Source: Mycolicibacterium sp. lyk4-40-TYG-92 | Lineage (GTDB): Bacteria > Actinomycetota > Actinomycetes > Mycobacteriales > Mycobacteriaceae | Assembly (NCBI RefSeq): GCF_030209435.1 | Contig: NZ_JARVRX010000014.1 | Location: 124,001 to 188,000 of the forward strand | Direction of reading: 5' to 3' | DNA: 64,000 nucleotides | Notes under the pieces: generated by a model | The model's database searches: none | What the model saw: the letters and a program-made list of their open reading frames with translations, nothing else | Told to the model about the DNA's origin: nothing | Part shown: positions 33,766 to 42,327 of the stretch, one piece after another | Numbering within the stretch: position 1 is the stretch's first letter | Layout: each line of letters begins with the position of its first letter | Made by a program: the position numbers and the translations under genes

Positions 33766-34674
33766 CTAGCGCGCAACCAGTTCCACACGGGCGAATCTGC
33801 TGGCGGGCCGACCCACGATACAGACCTCGAGGGCGCCGGCCGGTGGCGCGGCGTCGGTCTCGGCGGGGACGCCACCGCCGGTGAAATCGGGCGAGATCAC
33901 GACGGCGTGGCGTGCACGTACGAAGTACGGCCCGTCGGGGGTGTTCAGTTCCGCTCCGATCATCCGGCGGTCCTCGAACAGCAGCGCCTGCAGCGTGCTG
34001 GCCGCACTCACCGCGATGTCGCGTTCAGCCGCCGCCTCCGCGAGCCAGTCGAACAGTTCGTCCGGTCCGTCGCCGGTGCTCCATTCAATGGCGCCCAGGG
34101 AGGCCAGCCGGAGCGTCTTGCCCGTCGCGTCGCGCTGGGTCTCCGCGGACCAGCCGCGAACCGTGCTGTAGAGCGCGCCGGTGGCGGAGTCCAGGCACAC
34201 CCGGGCCCAGTCGAGCAGTTGCGCGCCGAAGAACGTCTCGATGGTGCGCGTGTGCGTCTCGGACTCCGTCGGCTCGCGCACGGCACGGGCCGGCACCGAC
34301 CGGCCGTTCGACGGCGGTGCGCTCGCGCCGACTTCGACCTCGGCGGTCACCGCGGCGAAATAGACGGCGGTGGCATCGGGCTGCGCATCGGATTCCGGCT
34401 CGGCCGCTTCGACCTCGCCGGGTCCGTCGGCTTCCGGGGCGGACTCGTCGTCGGGATTCGCGCGCGGCACGCCGAACTCGTCGATCCGCGCGTCGAGGAC
34501 GGCGCCCAGAGTGACGCAGTGCACATCGTCGCCACGCAGCCACCGCCCGTGTTCGGCGTGCAGCGCTCCGGCAACCATCACATCTGCGGCGGCGTCCACC
34601 GCGGCAATGGCTGTGGCCAGGCCACCGATACCGGCGCCGACGCACAGCACGTCAACTTCTGCGTCCCAATCCAA
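33766..34674 (-). CDS. Flavoprotein-like protein with N-terminal FAD motif, unusual
   Basis: A 302-residue protein starting at TTG, beginning VDVLCVGAGIGGLATAIAAV, a dinucleotide-binding GxGxxG motif as in FAD enzymes, with later VRARHAVVISPDFTGGGVP as in the second FAD-contact strand. The middle (about 75-125) is an acidic, Ala/Glu/Pro-rich insertion (DDESAPEADGPGEVEAAEPE), and no substrate or catalytic motif of KstD or FAD-dependent oxidases is evident. At about 300 residues it is shorter than most such flavoproteins, so it may be degenerate or bind nucleotide without redox activity. It is convergent with dcpA. Confidence 0.6.
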   Translation of the reverse strand: MDWDAEVDVLCVGAGIGGLATAIAAVDAAADVMVAGALHAEHGRWLRGDDVHCVTLGAVLDARIDEFGVPRANPDDESAPEADGPGEVEAAEPESDAQPDATAVYFAAVTAEVEVGASAPPSNGRSVPARAVREPTESETHTRTIETFFGAQLLDWARVCLDSATGALYSTVRGWSAETQRDATGKTLRLASLGAIEWSTGDGPDELFDWLAEAAAERDIAVSAASTLQALLFEDRRMIGAELNTPDGPYFVRARHAVVISPDFTGGGVPAETDAAPPAGALEVCIVGRPASRFARVELVAR

Positions 34675-34859
34675 CCTGAATTCCCTGAGTTAAGCGTGAG
34701 CGAATTGCCACAATCCGACAGCCAGGGATCGATTTCGCCGTTGGGCTACTTTACATACTCGCGGAATGAACGACACCAACAACGGCCTACGTTATGGCAC
34801 CCTTAGGATGATCCGGGGGGCTAGCCACTGAACGCGCGCTGACGGAAGGTGATCGACGA

Positions 34860-35525
34860 ATGGGGCGCCAGCCGCGATCCGAAGTGACCCGACGCAAGAT
34901 CATTGACTCTGCTGTCGATTTGATCAATGAGATCGGTTATCCCGCCGCCGGATTGGCTGACATCATCGAACGCGCCGAGCTGACCAAGGGCGCGCTCTAC
35001 TACCATTTCGATTCCAAAGAAGCGCTGGCCACTGTCATCATCGAAGAGGCAATGGTTCTGCTGTACAACGTGTTCCAGTCTGCGCGGGACTCGGAGCACA
35101 GCGCGATGGAGTCACTGATCGTCGGCACGTTCACCACCAGTGATCTGCTGGCGACCAACCGGACCGCCCAGGCCGGCACCAAACTGCTGCGCACATTCGC
35201 GGGGTTCAACCCGACCGCACGACACAGCTACGTCAACTTCGTCGACCAGTTCACCTCGGACATCAAGCGCGCCGAGACGGACGGCGATCTCCGCCCCGGC
35301 GCAGACCCCGCCGATGTCGCGGGCACGCTGGTGGCCTGGATCCTCGGCGCGGAGCTGATGTCGAGTGCCGCATCCGACGGCCAGGATCTACGCGACCGGT
35401 TCACCCAGCAGTGGCGTGTCCTGATGCCGGCGATCGTCACCGCGGAATCTCTGGACCACCATCTGGCTTTCATGGCCTCGGTGTCGACGCGGCAGACAAA
35501 CCCCGTGGAGCACACCGCCACCTGA
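34860..35525 (+). CDS. TetR family regulator (gamma-butyrolactone-receptor-like)
   Basis: A 221-residue TetR protein. The N-terminus TRRKIIDSAVDLINEIGYPAAG and recognition part ERAELTKGALYYHFDSKEALA resemble the ScbR/ArpA receptor type by the GALYYHFxSKE sequence. The C-terminal domain is helical. A butyrolactone ligand is not implied in mycobacteria. It lies 71 bp before a pair of acyl-CoA dehydrogenase genes on the same strand, probably controlling them; an imperfect inverted repeat lies in between. Confidence 0.83.
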   Translation: MGRQPRSEVTRRKIIDSAVDLINEIGYPAAGLADIIERAELTKGALYYHFDSKEALATVIIEEAMVLLYNVFQSARDSEHSAMESLIVGTFTTSDLLATNRTAQAGTKLLRTFAGFNPTARHSYVNFVDQFTSDIKRAETDGDLRPGADPADVAGTLVAWILGAELMSSAASDGQDLRDRFTQQWRVLMPAIVTAESLDHHLAFMASVSTRQTNPVEHTAT

Positions 35526-35537
35526 ACCCACATCGCT

Positions 35538-35558
35538 AACTAAGTACACTTCTTTGTT
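35538..35558. promoter_or_regulatory. Imperfect inverted repeat before the fadE pair
   Basis: AACTAAGTA-cac-TTCTTTGTT is an inverted repeat with 7 of 9 positions matching, in an AT-rich 71-bp gap between the TetR gene and the fadE pair. It could be the operator for the TetR protein or the promoter core. Confidence 0.35.
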
Positions 35559-35596
35559 GCTAGGCTGCCATCAGCCCAAGCGACAGAGGAGTCTGC

Positions 35597-36829
35597 ATGG
35601 ACCTCAATTGGTCGGCCAGCGATCTGGCATTCCGCGATGAAGTACGTACGTTTCTGCAGGAAAACCTGACGCCGGACATCCAAGAAGCCGGCCGTCTCAT
35701 GACCAGCGTCTACAGCGATCACGACGCGAGCCTCGCCTGGCAGCGCATCCTCCACGAACGCGGCTGGGCGGCACCGGCCTGGCCGGTCGAATACGGCGGC
35801 TGCGATTGGAGCCTGACGCAGCACTACATCTTCAGCCGCGAGTCGACCCTGGCCGGCGCGCCGTCACTGTCCCCGATGGGCATCCGCATGGTGGCCCACG
35901 CGATCATCCGTTTCGGCACCGCCGAACAGAAGGACTACTTCTTGCCCCGCATCCTGACCGGCGAGGTCTTCTTCTGCCAGGGCTACTCCGAGCCGGAAGC
36001 AGGGTCCGACCTGGCGGCGCTGAGCATGGCCGCCGTCTCCGACGGCGACGACCTGGTGTGCACCGGCAGCAAGATCTGGACCACCCACGCCACCGAGGCC
36101 AACTGGATGTTCGCGCTGGTGCGCACCACCCGCACCGCGAAGAAGCAACAGGGCATCACCTTCGTGCTGATCGACATGAGCACGCCGGGCATCGAGATCC
36201 GGCCGCTGGTGATGACGTCCGGCGAAGAGGTCCAGAACCAGGTGTTCTTCGACGAGGTCCGGGTGCCCAAGAGCAACGTCATCGGACAGATCGACGACGG
36301 CTGGACCGTCGCGAAGTACCTGCTCGAATTCGAGCGCGGCGGCGGTGCCGCCGCGCCGGGTCTGCAGGTGCTGGCCGACGAGATCGCCACCGCGGCGGCG
36401 CACGCGCCGGGCCCCGATGGCGGCCCACTTGTCGACGATGCCGCGTTCTCCCGCAAGCTCGCCGACGCGCGAATCCGTACGGAAGTGCTCGAGATTCTCG
36501 AATACCGGGTGTTGGCCGCGCTTGCCGGCGGCGGGCATCCGGGCGCAGCGTCGTCGATGTTGAAGGTGCTGTCCACGGAGTTGAGCCAGACCTTGACCGA
36601 ACTGGCCATGGAGGCCGCCGGGCCCCGTGGCCGCGCGTACCAGCCGCATGCCACCCGCCCCGGCGGTCCGGTCGCCGAATTCACCCCTCCCCCAGACGGT
36701 TACGTCAGTGGCGAGGCCTGGCAGGCGGTCGCGCCACTGCGGTACTTCAACGACCGGGCCGGGTCGATCTACGCCGGCAGCAACGAAATTCAGCGCAATA
36801 TCCTCGCCAAAGCAGAATTGGGGCTGTAG
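35597..36829 (+). CDS. Acyl-CoA dehydrogenase, first subunit of a probable heteromer
   Basis: A 410-residue acyl-CoA dehydrogenase. It has VEYGGCDWSLTQHYIF, signature GYSEPEAGSDLAALS (about 130-144), TSGEEVQNQVFFDEVRVP, and the end SIYAGSNEIQRNILAKAELGL (given to its last residues). It is preceded by AGAGGAG. The stop is followed with no gap by the ATG of a second acyl-CoA dehydrogenase. Adjacent unequal FadE genes in mycobacteria encode alpha2beta2 heterotetramers acting on bulky sterol or side-chain acyl-CoAs, so this is probably one subunit of such an enzyme (inference). It is likely controlled by the upstream TetR. Confidence 0.9.
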   Translation: MDLNWSASDLAFRDEVRTFLQENLTPDIQEAGRLMTSVYSDHDASLAWQRILHERGWAAPAWPVEYGGCDWSLTQHYIFSRESTLAGAPSLSPMGIRMVAHAIIRFGTAEQKDYFLPRILTGEVFFCQGYSEPEAGSDLAALSMAAVSDGDDLVCTGSKIWTTHATEANWMFALVRTTRTAKKQQGITFVLIDMSTPGIEIRPLVMTSGEEVQNQVFFDEVRVPKSNVIGQIDDGWTVAKYLLEFERGGGAAAPGLQVLADEIATAAAHAPGPDGGPLVDDAAFSRKLADARIRTEVLEILEYRVLAALAGGGHPGAASSMLKVLSTELSQTLTELAMEAAGPRGRAYQPHATRPGGPVAEFTPPPDGYVSGEAWQAVAPLRYFNDRAGSIYAGSNEIQRNILAKAELGL

Positions 36830-37954
36830 ATGGACTTCACCTTCTCCGCGGAACAGGAACTTCTCCGGGACGGCCTGTCCAAGTTCCTGGCCGGCCGGTA
36901 CGACCTCGAAACCAGCCGGGCGGCAGCGAAATCCGGCCCGGGCTGGCAGCCCGACATCTGGCAGTCGTTCGCCGAGGAACTCGGCATCCTCGGTGCCGCG
37001 CTGCCCGAGGAAGTAGGCGGCATCGGCGGTGGCCCCGTCGAGGTGATGCTGATCGCCGAAGCGCTGGGCCGCGCCCTTGCCATCGAACCGTACGTGGACA
37101 CCGCGGTGGTCGCGGCCGGTCTGCTGCTGCGCTCCGGTAGCCCGGCCGCCACTCCCGTTTTGGAGGAAATCGCCTCCGGCACAGCGGTTGTCGCGCTCGC
37201 CGCGGCCGAGGCCCACAGCGGTGACCGGTGGCAGGACGTCCACACGACCGCCTCCCGCGACGGCGACGGCTGGGTACTGCGCGGCGACAAGATCATGGTG
37301 GTGAATGCACCGTTGGCCACGCATCTGCTCGTCACCGCGCAGACCGCGGGCGGCATCTCGCTGTTCCTGGTCGACATCTCCGGGCCCCGGGAGGGACTGG
37401 TCCTGCACAGCTACCGCACCGTCGACGACCGTCGCGCGGCCGATCTGGAACTCCGCGACGTCCGGCTGCCCGGGGACGCGCTGCTGGGCGCCGAAGGCGA
37501 GGCCTGGCCGTCGATCGCCCAGGCGCGCGACGAGGGTGCCGCCGCTGTGTGCGCCGAAGCCGTCGGCAACATGCGAAAGGTGTTGGCCGACACGGTCGAA
37601 TACGCCAAGCAGCGCCAGCAGTTCGGCCAGCCGATCGGCAGTTTCCAGGCGCTGCAGCATCGGATGGTCGACATGCACATGGAGCTCGAACAGTCCGTGT
37701 CGGCGGTCTACCTGGCAGTGCTCAACCTGGGCGCCGATGCGCACACCCGAGCACGTTCGGTGTCCGCGGCCAAGGCCACCATCGGCCGCGCCGCGCGGTT
37801 CATCGGCCAGAACGCCGTACAGCTGCACGGCGGCATGGGAATGACCGAAGAACTCGCGATCGGCCATTACTTCAAGCGGCTCACCGCCGTTCAGTACGAA
37901 TACGGTTCGACCGACCACCACGTGACCCGCTACGCCGAACTGACCCGCGGCTGA
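36830..37954 (+). CDS. Acyl-CoA dehydrogenase, second subunit of a probable heteromer
   Basis: A 374-residue divergent acyl-CoA dehydrogenase. The N-terminal domain is typical (FTFSAEQELLRDGLSKFLAGR), the FAD/beta domain is short and lacks the usual signature 1, and the C-terminal domain has YAKQRQQFGQPIGSFQALQHR and QLHGGMGMTEELAIGHYFKR. Smaller, diverged partners of this type lack part of the FAD site in known FadE heteromers, where the partner supplies it. ATG immediately follows the stop of the first gene. It is convergent with the YbaK gene. Confidence 0.88.
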   Translation: MDFTFSAEQELLRDGLSKFLAGRYDLETSRAAAKSGPGWQPDIWQSFAEELGILGAALPEEVGGIGGGPVEVMLIAEALGRALAIEPYVDTAVVAAGLLLRSGSPAATPVLEEIASGTAVVALAAAEAHSGDRWQDVHTTASRDGDGWVLRGDKIMVVNAPLATHLLVTAQTAGGISLFLVDISGPREGLVLHSYRTVDDRRAADLELRDVRLPGDALLGAEGEAWPSIAQARDEGAAAVCAEAVGNMRKVLADTVEYAKQRQQFGQPIGSFQALQHRMVDMHMELEQSVSAVYLAVLNLGADAHTRARSVSAAKATIGRAARFIGQNAVQLHGGMGMTEELAIGHYFKRLTAVQYEYGSTDHHVTRYAELTRG

Positions 37955-37966
37955 AGTCGGCGTCGG

Positions 37967-38443
37967 TCAGCGCACAACCGCCTCCAGGCCGTCTGTGACA
38001 ACCAACAGCTGCGCATAAGTCAACGGCATCACCGAATTGGCGGTGCCCGCCGCAGCCCAGATCACCGGATGGTGGGCGAGCGTCTGATCGACGACGGTCC
38101 GCAGCCGCCCGGGATGTCCGGTGGGCGCGACGCCTCCGATCACCTGCCCGGTCGCTTCCAGTACCCGCTGCGGCGTGGCCTTGGTGATGGCATTCGCACC
38201 GAGAATGGTGGCGAGCCGCGCGGTGTCCACCCGATTACCGCCGCTGGACATCACCAACAGCGGTTCGCCGTCGCACTCGAAGACCAGACTGTTCGCGATG
38301 GCCGCGACCGCACAACCGAGTTGTTCTGCCGCGGCGGCCGCGGTCTTCACGTCGGCGTCGAGGATCCGAATCTCGGGTTCGATCCCTGCCTGCCGAAGAG
38401 CAGCGGCGACGCGCCCGTTGCGTTCATTCACAGTGGTCATCAT
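37967..38443 (-). CDS. YbaK/aminoacyl-tRNA deacylase domain protein
   Basis: A protein of 158 residues (ATG 38443; 38440 and 38452 are alternatives). It has the YbaK/EbsC trans-editing fold: TAAAAAEQLGCAVAAIANSLVF with the conserved Lys replaced by threonine/alanine-type residues at the start, and ATGQVIGGVAPTGHPG, the conserved GGxxPxGH loop. Family members hydrolyse mischarged Cys- or Ala-tRNAs. It is between a convergent fadE and the amidohydrolase gene, 19 nt downstream of the latter on the same strand. Confidence 0.85.
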   Translation of the reverse strand: MMTTVNERNGRVAAALRQAGIEPEIRILDADVKTAAAAAEQLGCAVAAIANSLVFECDGEPLLVMSSGGNRVDTARLATILGANAITKATPQRVLEATGQVIGGVAPTGHPGRLRTVVDQTLAHHPVIWAAAGTANSVMPLTYAQLLVVTDGLEAVVR

Positions 38444-38462
38444 TGCCCACATCGGTCACGGT

Positions 38463-39725
38463 CTACGCGCCGGTCAGCTGCTTCCGCTCGTACAACCGGG
38501 CCCACTCCGCACGCGGCCGGATCGACACGTCGACGTCGGCGGCCTTGGCGCGCAGGGCGCCTGCTGTCGCCTGGTCCTTCGGGGTCAGCTTGAACGGGTC
38601 CCAGCCGAAGAACCGGCAGGAGTTCTCCCAGGTGATCTTGTTGATGTCGGAATCGCTTGCGCCCGCGGCATTCAGCTCGGCCAGCACCTGCTCGGGGGCG
38701 TCGGGCCAGAAGCAGTCCGAGTGCGGGTAGTCGCACTCCCAGGCGATGATGTCGATGCCGATCTCGTGACGGAGCTTGAGCGACGTCTTGTCGGTGACGT
38801 AGCACGCCAGTGAATGCTCACGGAAGACGTCGCTGGGCAGCTTGTCCCCGAAGTCGCGGCGCAGCCATTTCTGGTTGGTGTAGTGCCGGTCGCTGCGATC
38901 CAGATAGAACGGGATCCAGCCGATGCCGCCCTCGGAGAACGCGAATTTCAGGTCCGGGTAGTTGCGCATCGCCGGGCCCCACAACAGGTCCTGGGCACAC
39001 ATCGCCGACACCTGAGTGGCCAGGATGATCAAGTTATCAATGGGCGCATTCGGGGCCATACTTATCGCGCCGAAGCCGGTGCCGATGTGCAGACACATCA
39101 CGACGTTCTCCTCGGACAGGGTCCGGAACACCGGGCCCCAGTAGTCCTCGTCGAAGTAGCTGGGCAGGCCCTCCAGGTGCGGCAACTCGGGCATGGTCAC
39201 GGCCCGGCAGCCCTTCGCGGCGACCCGCCGGATCTCGCGGCACATCGCCTCGGGATTCCAGGTCGGCAGAATCGCGATGGGGATGAACCGGTCCGGGTAG
39301 GAACCGGCCCATTCATCGATGTGCCAGTCGTTGTACGCCGAGACCATCACCAGGGTGGCCTCTTCGCGGTGCATGTTCAGGTGCCGGGCGGAGAAACCGG
39401 TGAAGGTCGGGAAGCACATCGAGGCCAGGATGCCGTTCCGGTTCATGTCCCGTACCCGTTCATGCACGTCATAGACGCCGGGACGCATTTCGGCGAACCC
39501 GGCGGGATCGCGGCCCCACTCCTCGGCCGGCCACGAGACCACGGCGTTGAGTCCGCTCACCCCTTGCGGGCGGCCCTGGTACATCCACTGGTCGACGCCT
39601 TTGTCGTCGGTGACGACGATCGGCGCCTCGGGCTTGTACTTGTCCGGAACATGGTTGACGAACATGTCGGGCGGCTCCACGACGTGGTCGTCGATGCTCA
39701 CGAGGATGAGGTCGTCGGTCTGCAT
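38463..39725 (-). CDS. Amidohydrolase family metal-dependent hydrolase
   Basis: A 420-residue amidohydrolase-2/ACMSD-like TIM-barrel protein. VSIDDHVVEPPDMFVNHVPD (about 9-28) carries the first metal site (DxH), CLHIGTGFG the middle histidine, and AWECDYPHSDCFWPDAPE the Asp-containing C-terminal metal site. Mycobacteria have many such enzymes in degradation of aromatic or steroid ring products; the exact reaction (hydrolysis or decarboxylation) is not predictable. It is divergent from an AraC gene with only 24 bp between starts, so it is probably that regulator's target. Confidence 0.87.
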   Translation of the reverse strand: MQTDDLILVSIDDHVVEPPDMFVNHVPDKYKPEAPIVVTDDKGVDQWMYQGRPQGVSGLNAVVSWPAEEWGRDPAGFAEMRPGVYDVHERVRDMNRNGILASMCFPTFTGFSARHLNMHREEATLVMVSAYNDWHIDEWAGSYPDRFIPIAILPTWNPEAMCREIRRVAAKGCRAVTMPELPHLEGLPSYFDEDYWGPVFRTLSEENVVMCLHIGTGFGAISMAPNAPIDNLIILATQVSAMCAQDLLWGPAMRNYPDLKFAFSEGGIGWIPFYLDRSDRHYTNQKWLRRDFGDKLPSDVFREHSLACYVTDKTSLKLRHEIGIDIIAWECDYPHSDCFWPDAPEQVLAELNAAGASDSDINKITWENSCRFFGWDPFKLTPKDQATAGALRAKAADVDVSIRPRAEWARLYERKQLTGA

Positions 39726-39749
39726 GTCTCAGTAGTACCGTCTACAGAC

Positions 39750-40610
39750 GTGACCGTCTCTGCACTTTCGGACAGAGGTTTATCCCAAACGGCCAAAATG
39801 TCCGAGCGGCCGGTGATCGAGCTGCGCCGCGGTGGCCGCGCCCTCGGTGGCAGCTACCTCTACGAGGGCGACGCGCTGATCACCGGCTGGCACTCACATG
39901 AGGTCCACCAGATCGAATACGCGCTGCACGGCCTGGTCGAGGTGGAAACCGATGTGGCCCACTATCTGCTGCCGCCGCAACAGGCCGCCTGGATACCGGC
40001 GGGCCTGCCCCATCAGGCGGTGATGAACCCGGACGTCAAGACCGTTGCCGTGATGTTCGATCCCGGCCTGATCGCGGACCGGTCGGATCGGGCACGCATC
40101 ATCGCCGTTTCCCCGCTGATCCGCGAGATGATGATCTACGCGTTGCGGTGGCCCATCGACCGGCCGGCCGGCGATGCCGTGTCGGACGGATTCTTTCGCA
40201 CCTTCGCGCATCTGGTGGCCGAGGCGCTGGACCATGAAGCGCCACTGAGCCTGCCGACGTCCGAGCACCCGATCGTCGCCGCGGCGATGGCCTACACAAA
40301 AGCACATCTGGCCTCGGCAACGGCCGAACAGGTGAGCCGCGCCGTCTCGGTGTCGGAGCGGTCGCTACGCCGGCTGTTCCAGGAGTCCATCGGATTATCT
40401 TGGCGGACTTACCTTCTCAACGCCCGAATGCTCCGGGCGATGGCGTTGCTGACAGAGCCGGGACAGTCGGTGCAGGCCACTGCCACCGCGGTCGGCTTCG
40501 AGAGCCTCAGCGCGTTCACCCGCTGCTTCACCCAGTTCAGCGGGCAGTCACCGTCGGCTTATCGCCGCCAGACCGCAGAGACGACGCGCCCGCCGCACGA
40601 GTCGCGCTAG
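39750..40610 (+). CDS. AraC family regulator with cupin sensor domain
   Basis: A 286-residue AraC/XylS regulator. Residues about 45-130 form a cupin ligand domain (TGWHSHEVHQIEYALHGLVEV, then AWIPAGLPHQAVM), and 185-280 the two helix-turn-helix motifs (VSVSERSLRRLFQESIGLSW and ATAVGFESLSAFTRCF, ending SGQSPSAYRR). The open frame starts 936 nt earlier but that part is antisense to the amidohydrolase. GTG 39750 has TACCGT 8 nt before it, consistent with a leaderless start; ATG 39798 is an alternative. It probably activates the divergent amidohydrolase. Confidence 0.88.
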   Translation: MTVSALSDRGLSQTAKMSERPVIELRRGGRALGGSYLYEGDALITGWHSHEVHQIEYALHGLVEVETDVAHYLLPPQQAAWIPAGLPHQAVMNPDVKTVAVMFDPGLIADRSDRARIIAVSPLIREMMIYALRWPIDRPAGDAVSDGFFRTFAHLVAEALDHEAPLSLPTSEHPIVAAAMAYTKAHLASATAEQVSRAVSVSERSLRRLFQESIGLSWRTYLLNARMLRAMALLTEPGQSVQATATAVGFESLSAFTRCFTQFSGQSPSAYRRQTAETTRPPHESR

Positions 40611-40613
40611 CGG

Positions 40614-41255
40614 TCACGGCCAATCGCCGTCATCGATTCCCCAGGCCCGATCACATCGGTCCGCGGTCTGGGCGATCAACCGCGCGTTCGGCTCGTCGAC
40701 CGCGCGCACCCAATGCTCGGCGGCGATCAAACTCCGCCCGCCGGCGATGTGGCGCGCAAGCAGCCGTTTCCGTCGCACATCGTCAGCGCCCGTCAAGTAG
40801 TACAGCCGATCGATCAGCTGTCGCGCACCGGCAAAACCGTTGGACGGCAACGCCAGGTAGTTGCCCTCGGTGACCACCAGCCGGGCGGCCGCCGGCACGA
40901 CCAACCCGGCCGCGACAGACTCCTCGAGCGCCCGATCGAACTGTGGCACATAGACATCAGCGGTCTGATAAGCGTCCCGCACGCGAGCCAGCGACACCAG
41001 GAAGCCGGCCGCGTCGAACGTGTCCGGGGCTCCCTTGCGCCCTCTTCGACCGAGCCGGGCCAGCTGTCCGTTGGAGAGATGAAACCCATCCATCGGCACC
41101 AGGGCAGCCAGATCGCGCTGAGCGGAATTGAATTCAGCGACCAGGCCCTCGGCCGCTGTCGACTTGCCGACACCCGGTGGCCCGGTCAGACCGACGACCA
41201 CACGGCCCGACCGCTCCTCGAGCAGTCGGGCGACATCGTCCGTCAACGGGCCCAT
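40614..41255 (-). CDS. Uridine kinase/phosphoribulokinase-like nucleoside kinase
   Basis: A 213-residue P-loop kinase of the YggC/nucleoside-kinase group: Walker A GLTGPPGVGKST (about 22-33), the substrate-binding PMDGFHLSN, RRGRKGAPDTFDAAGF, the Walker B-like VVTEGNYLAL and a LID arginine segment RRKRLLARH. Substrate could be a nucleoside, pantothenate or sugar. ATG 41255 is supported by the family start and by TAATGT (41268-41263, minus) 7 nt before it, giving a leaderless transcript. It is convergent with the AraC gene. Confidence 0.85.
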   Translation of the reverse strand: MGPLTDDVARLLEERSGRVVVGLTGPPGVGKSTAAEGLVAEFNSAQRDLAALVPMDGFHLSNGQLARLGRRGRKGAPDTFDAAGFLVSLARVRDAYQTADVYVPQFDRALEESVAAGLVVPAAARLVVTEGNYLALPSNGFAGARQLIDRLYYLTGADDVRRKRLLARHIAGGRSLIAAEHWVRAVDEPNARLIAQTADRCDRAWGIDDGDWP

Positions 41256-41319
41256 TGCGCGGACATTAGCCGCTCGGCGCGTCCAAGTCGAAGATGTAAA
41301 GCACGTGGCAGCGCCAGTG

Positions 41320-42327
41320 TCACCGGCGCGCAGGCTCGGGCGCACACGCGGTCAACAGCTCCTTGCCGTCCTTGTCTGCGACTTCAGCGGGACTCAACCA
41401 GCCGAAGCCCTGAAACCAGTAGGTATCCGGCGCATGTCGGCCCGACTCGGCAACTGCCGGGCCGAGGTCGGTTGTCGTGGTCCATGGCTCCCCGTTGGTG
41501 CGATAGACCCGCAACAGCACCGTTTTCCGGGTCCGCCAGTCGAACCCGCCGGGCAGCGGCCGTACCACGGCGAAGCCCGGATACGGTCCGGTAGCGGTCA
41601 GGGCATCGAAGGGCACCGCATTGCGTGAGTCGGCCGCCAGCACCAAATCCGTCTGACCGGGCTGGAATGTCAGAATCACGTCGTCCACCGGACCGCAGAA
41701 CCGGCCGGGCCAGATTCGCAACGTCCCGTCGGTGACGCGCACCCCGAAAACCCTTGGCAGATGCCGGCCTTGAGCACGATCAGGTGAACACAGCGTCAGG
41801 AACTTCCTGCCGTCCTGCGCAGCGACGTCGGCTGGGTTGAGCCAGCCGATTCCCTCGAACCAGTAGGTATCGTGCGGATGCCGGTCCGACTCTTTGATCG
41901 CCTCACCCAGCTTGCCGGCGGCCCCGAATGCGCGTGGAGACTGCGGGAAGATGAACACGGTGTCCGCGGTGCGCCAATCGAATTGGGCAGGCAACGGCGT
42001 CACCACGTCGAACCCCGGGTAGGGTCCGCCGACCGTGAAGTACTCGACTTCGGATCCGGGATTCGGCGGCGCCTTGTGCGAACCAGCGGCTGCCGGCAAC
42101 GGCGTTGCCTCGAGCTTCAACTCCGCTTTGTCGCGGCGGTCCATGTTGAAGGTGACGTTGACGGCCGTCGTGCCGCGACATGGCGAGCCGGTCCACAGCC
42201 GCAGTTGTCCGTCGGTCACCCGGACTCCGAACTGAACCGGCAGCGACGGTTTCCCCAGCGGGTCGCAGCCGGACGACGCCATCAGCGTCACGAAAGTCGC
42301 ACTCAGGCAGAGGATTCGACGAATCAC
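41320..42327 (-). CDS. Putative lipoprotein with two tandem homologous repeats
   Basis: A 335-residue exported protein. A basic start and hydrophobic stretch end in LMASSGC (Cys21), a plausible though imperfect lipobox. The rest is an internal duplication: residues about 33-190 and 194-335 each contain FGVRVTDG(Q/T)LR(L/I)W, a Cys about 8 residues on, GPYPGF.VV.PLP..FDWRT, then DTYWF(E/Q)G(I/F)GWL(N/S)PA(D/E)VA and a Cys near the end. No known domain is recognised. GTG 42327 overlaps the stop of the HExxH gene by 4 nt (GTGA), so it is the third gene of that operon. It could be an envelope-located immunity or partner protein (inference). Confidence 0.68.
   Translation of the reverse strand: MIRRILCLSATFVTLMASSGCDPLGKPSLPVQFGVRVTDGQLRLWTGSPCRGTTAVNVTFNMDRRDKAELKLEATPLPAAAGSHKAPPNPGSEVEYFTVGGPYPGFDVVTPLPAQFDWRTADTVFIFPQSPRAFGAAGKLGEAIKESDRHPHDTYWFEGIGWLNPADVAAQDGRKFLTLCSPDRAQGRHLPRVFGVRVTDGTLRIWPGRFCGPVDDVILTFQPGQTDLVLAADSRNAVPFDALTATGPYPGFAVVRPLPGGFDWRTRKTVLLRVYRTNGEPWTTTTDLGPAVAESGRHAPDTYWFQGFGWLSPAEVADKDGKELLTACAPEPARR

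Noticed and set aside
35864..37921. A 685-codon open frame on the minus strand
   Set aside because: It is antisense to two intact acyl-CoA dehydrogenase genes; its translation is low-complexity with no recognisable domain, as expected from GC-rich codon-position bias.
38814..39749. N-terminal extension of the AraC gene by 312 codons
   Set aside because: The extension is antisense to the amidohydrolase and would not resemble a protein domain; GTG 39750 gives a complete AraC protein.
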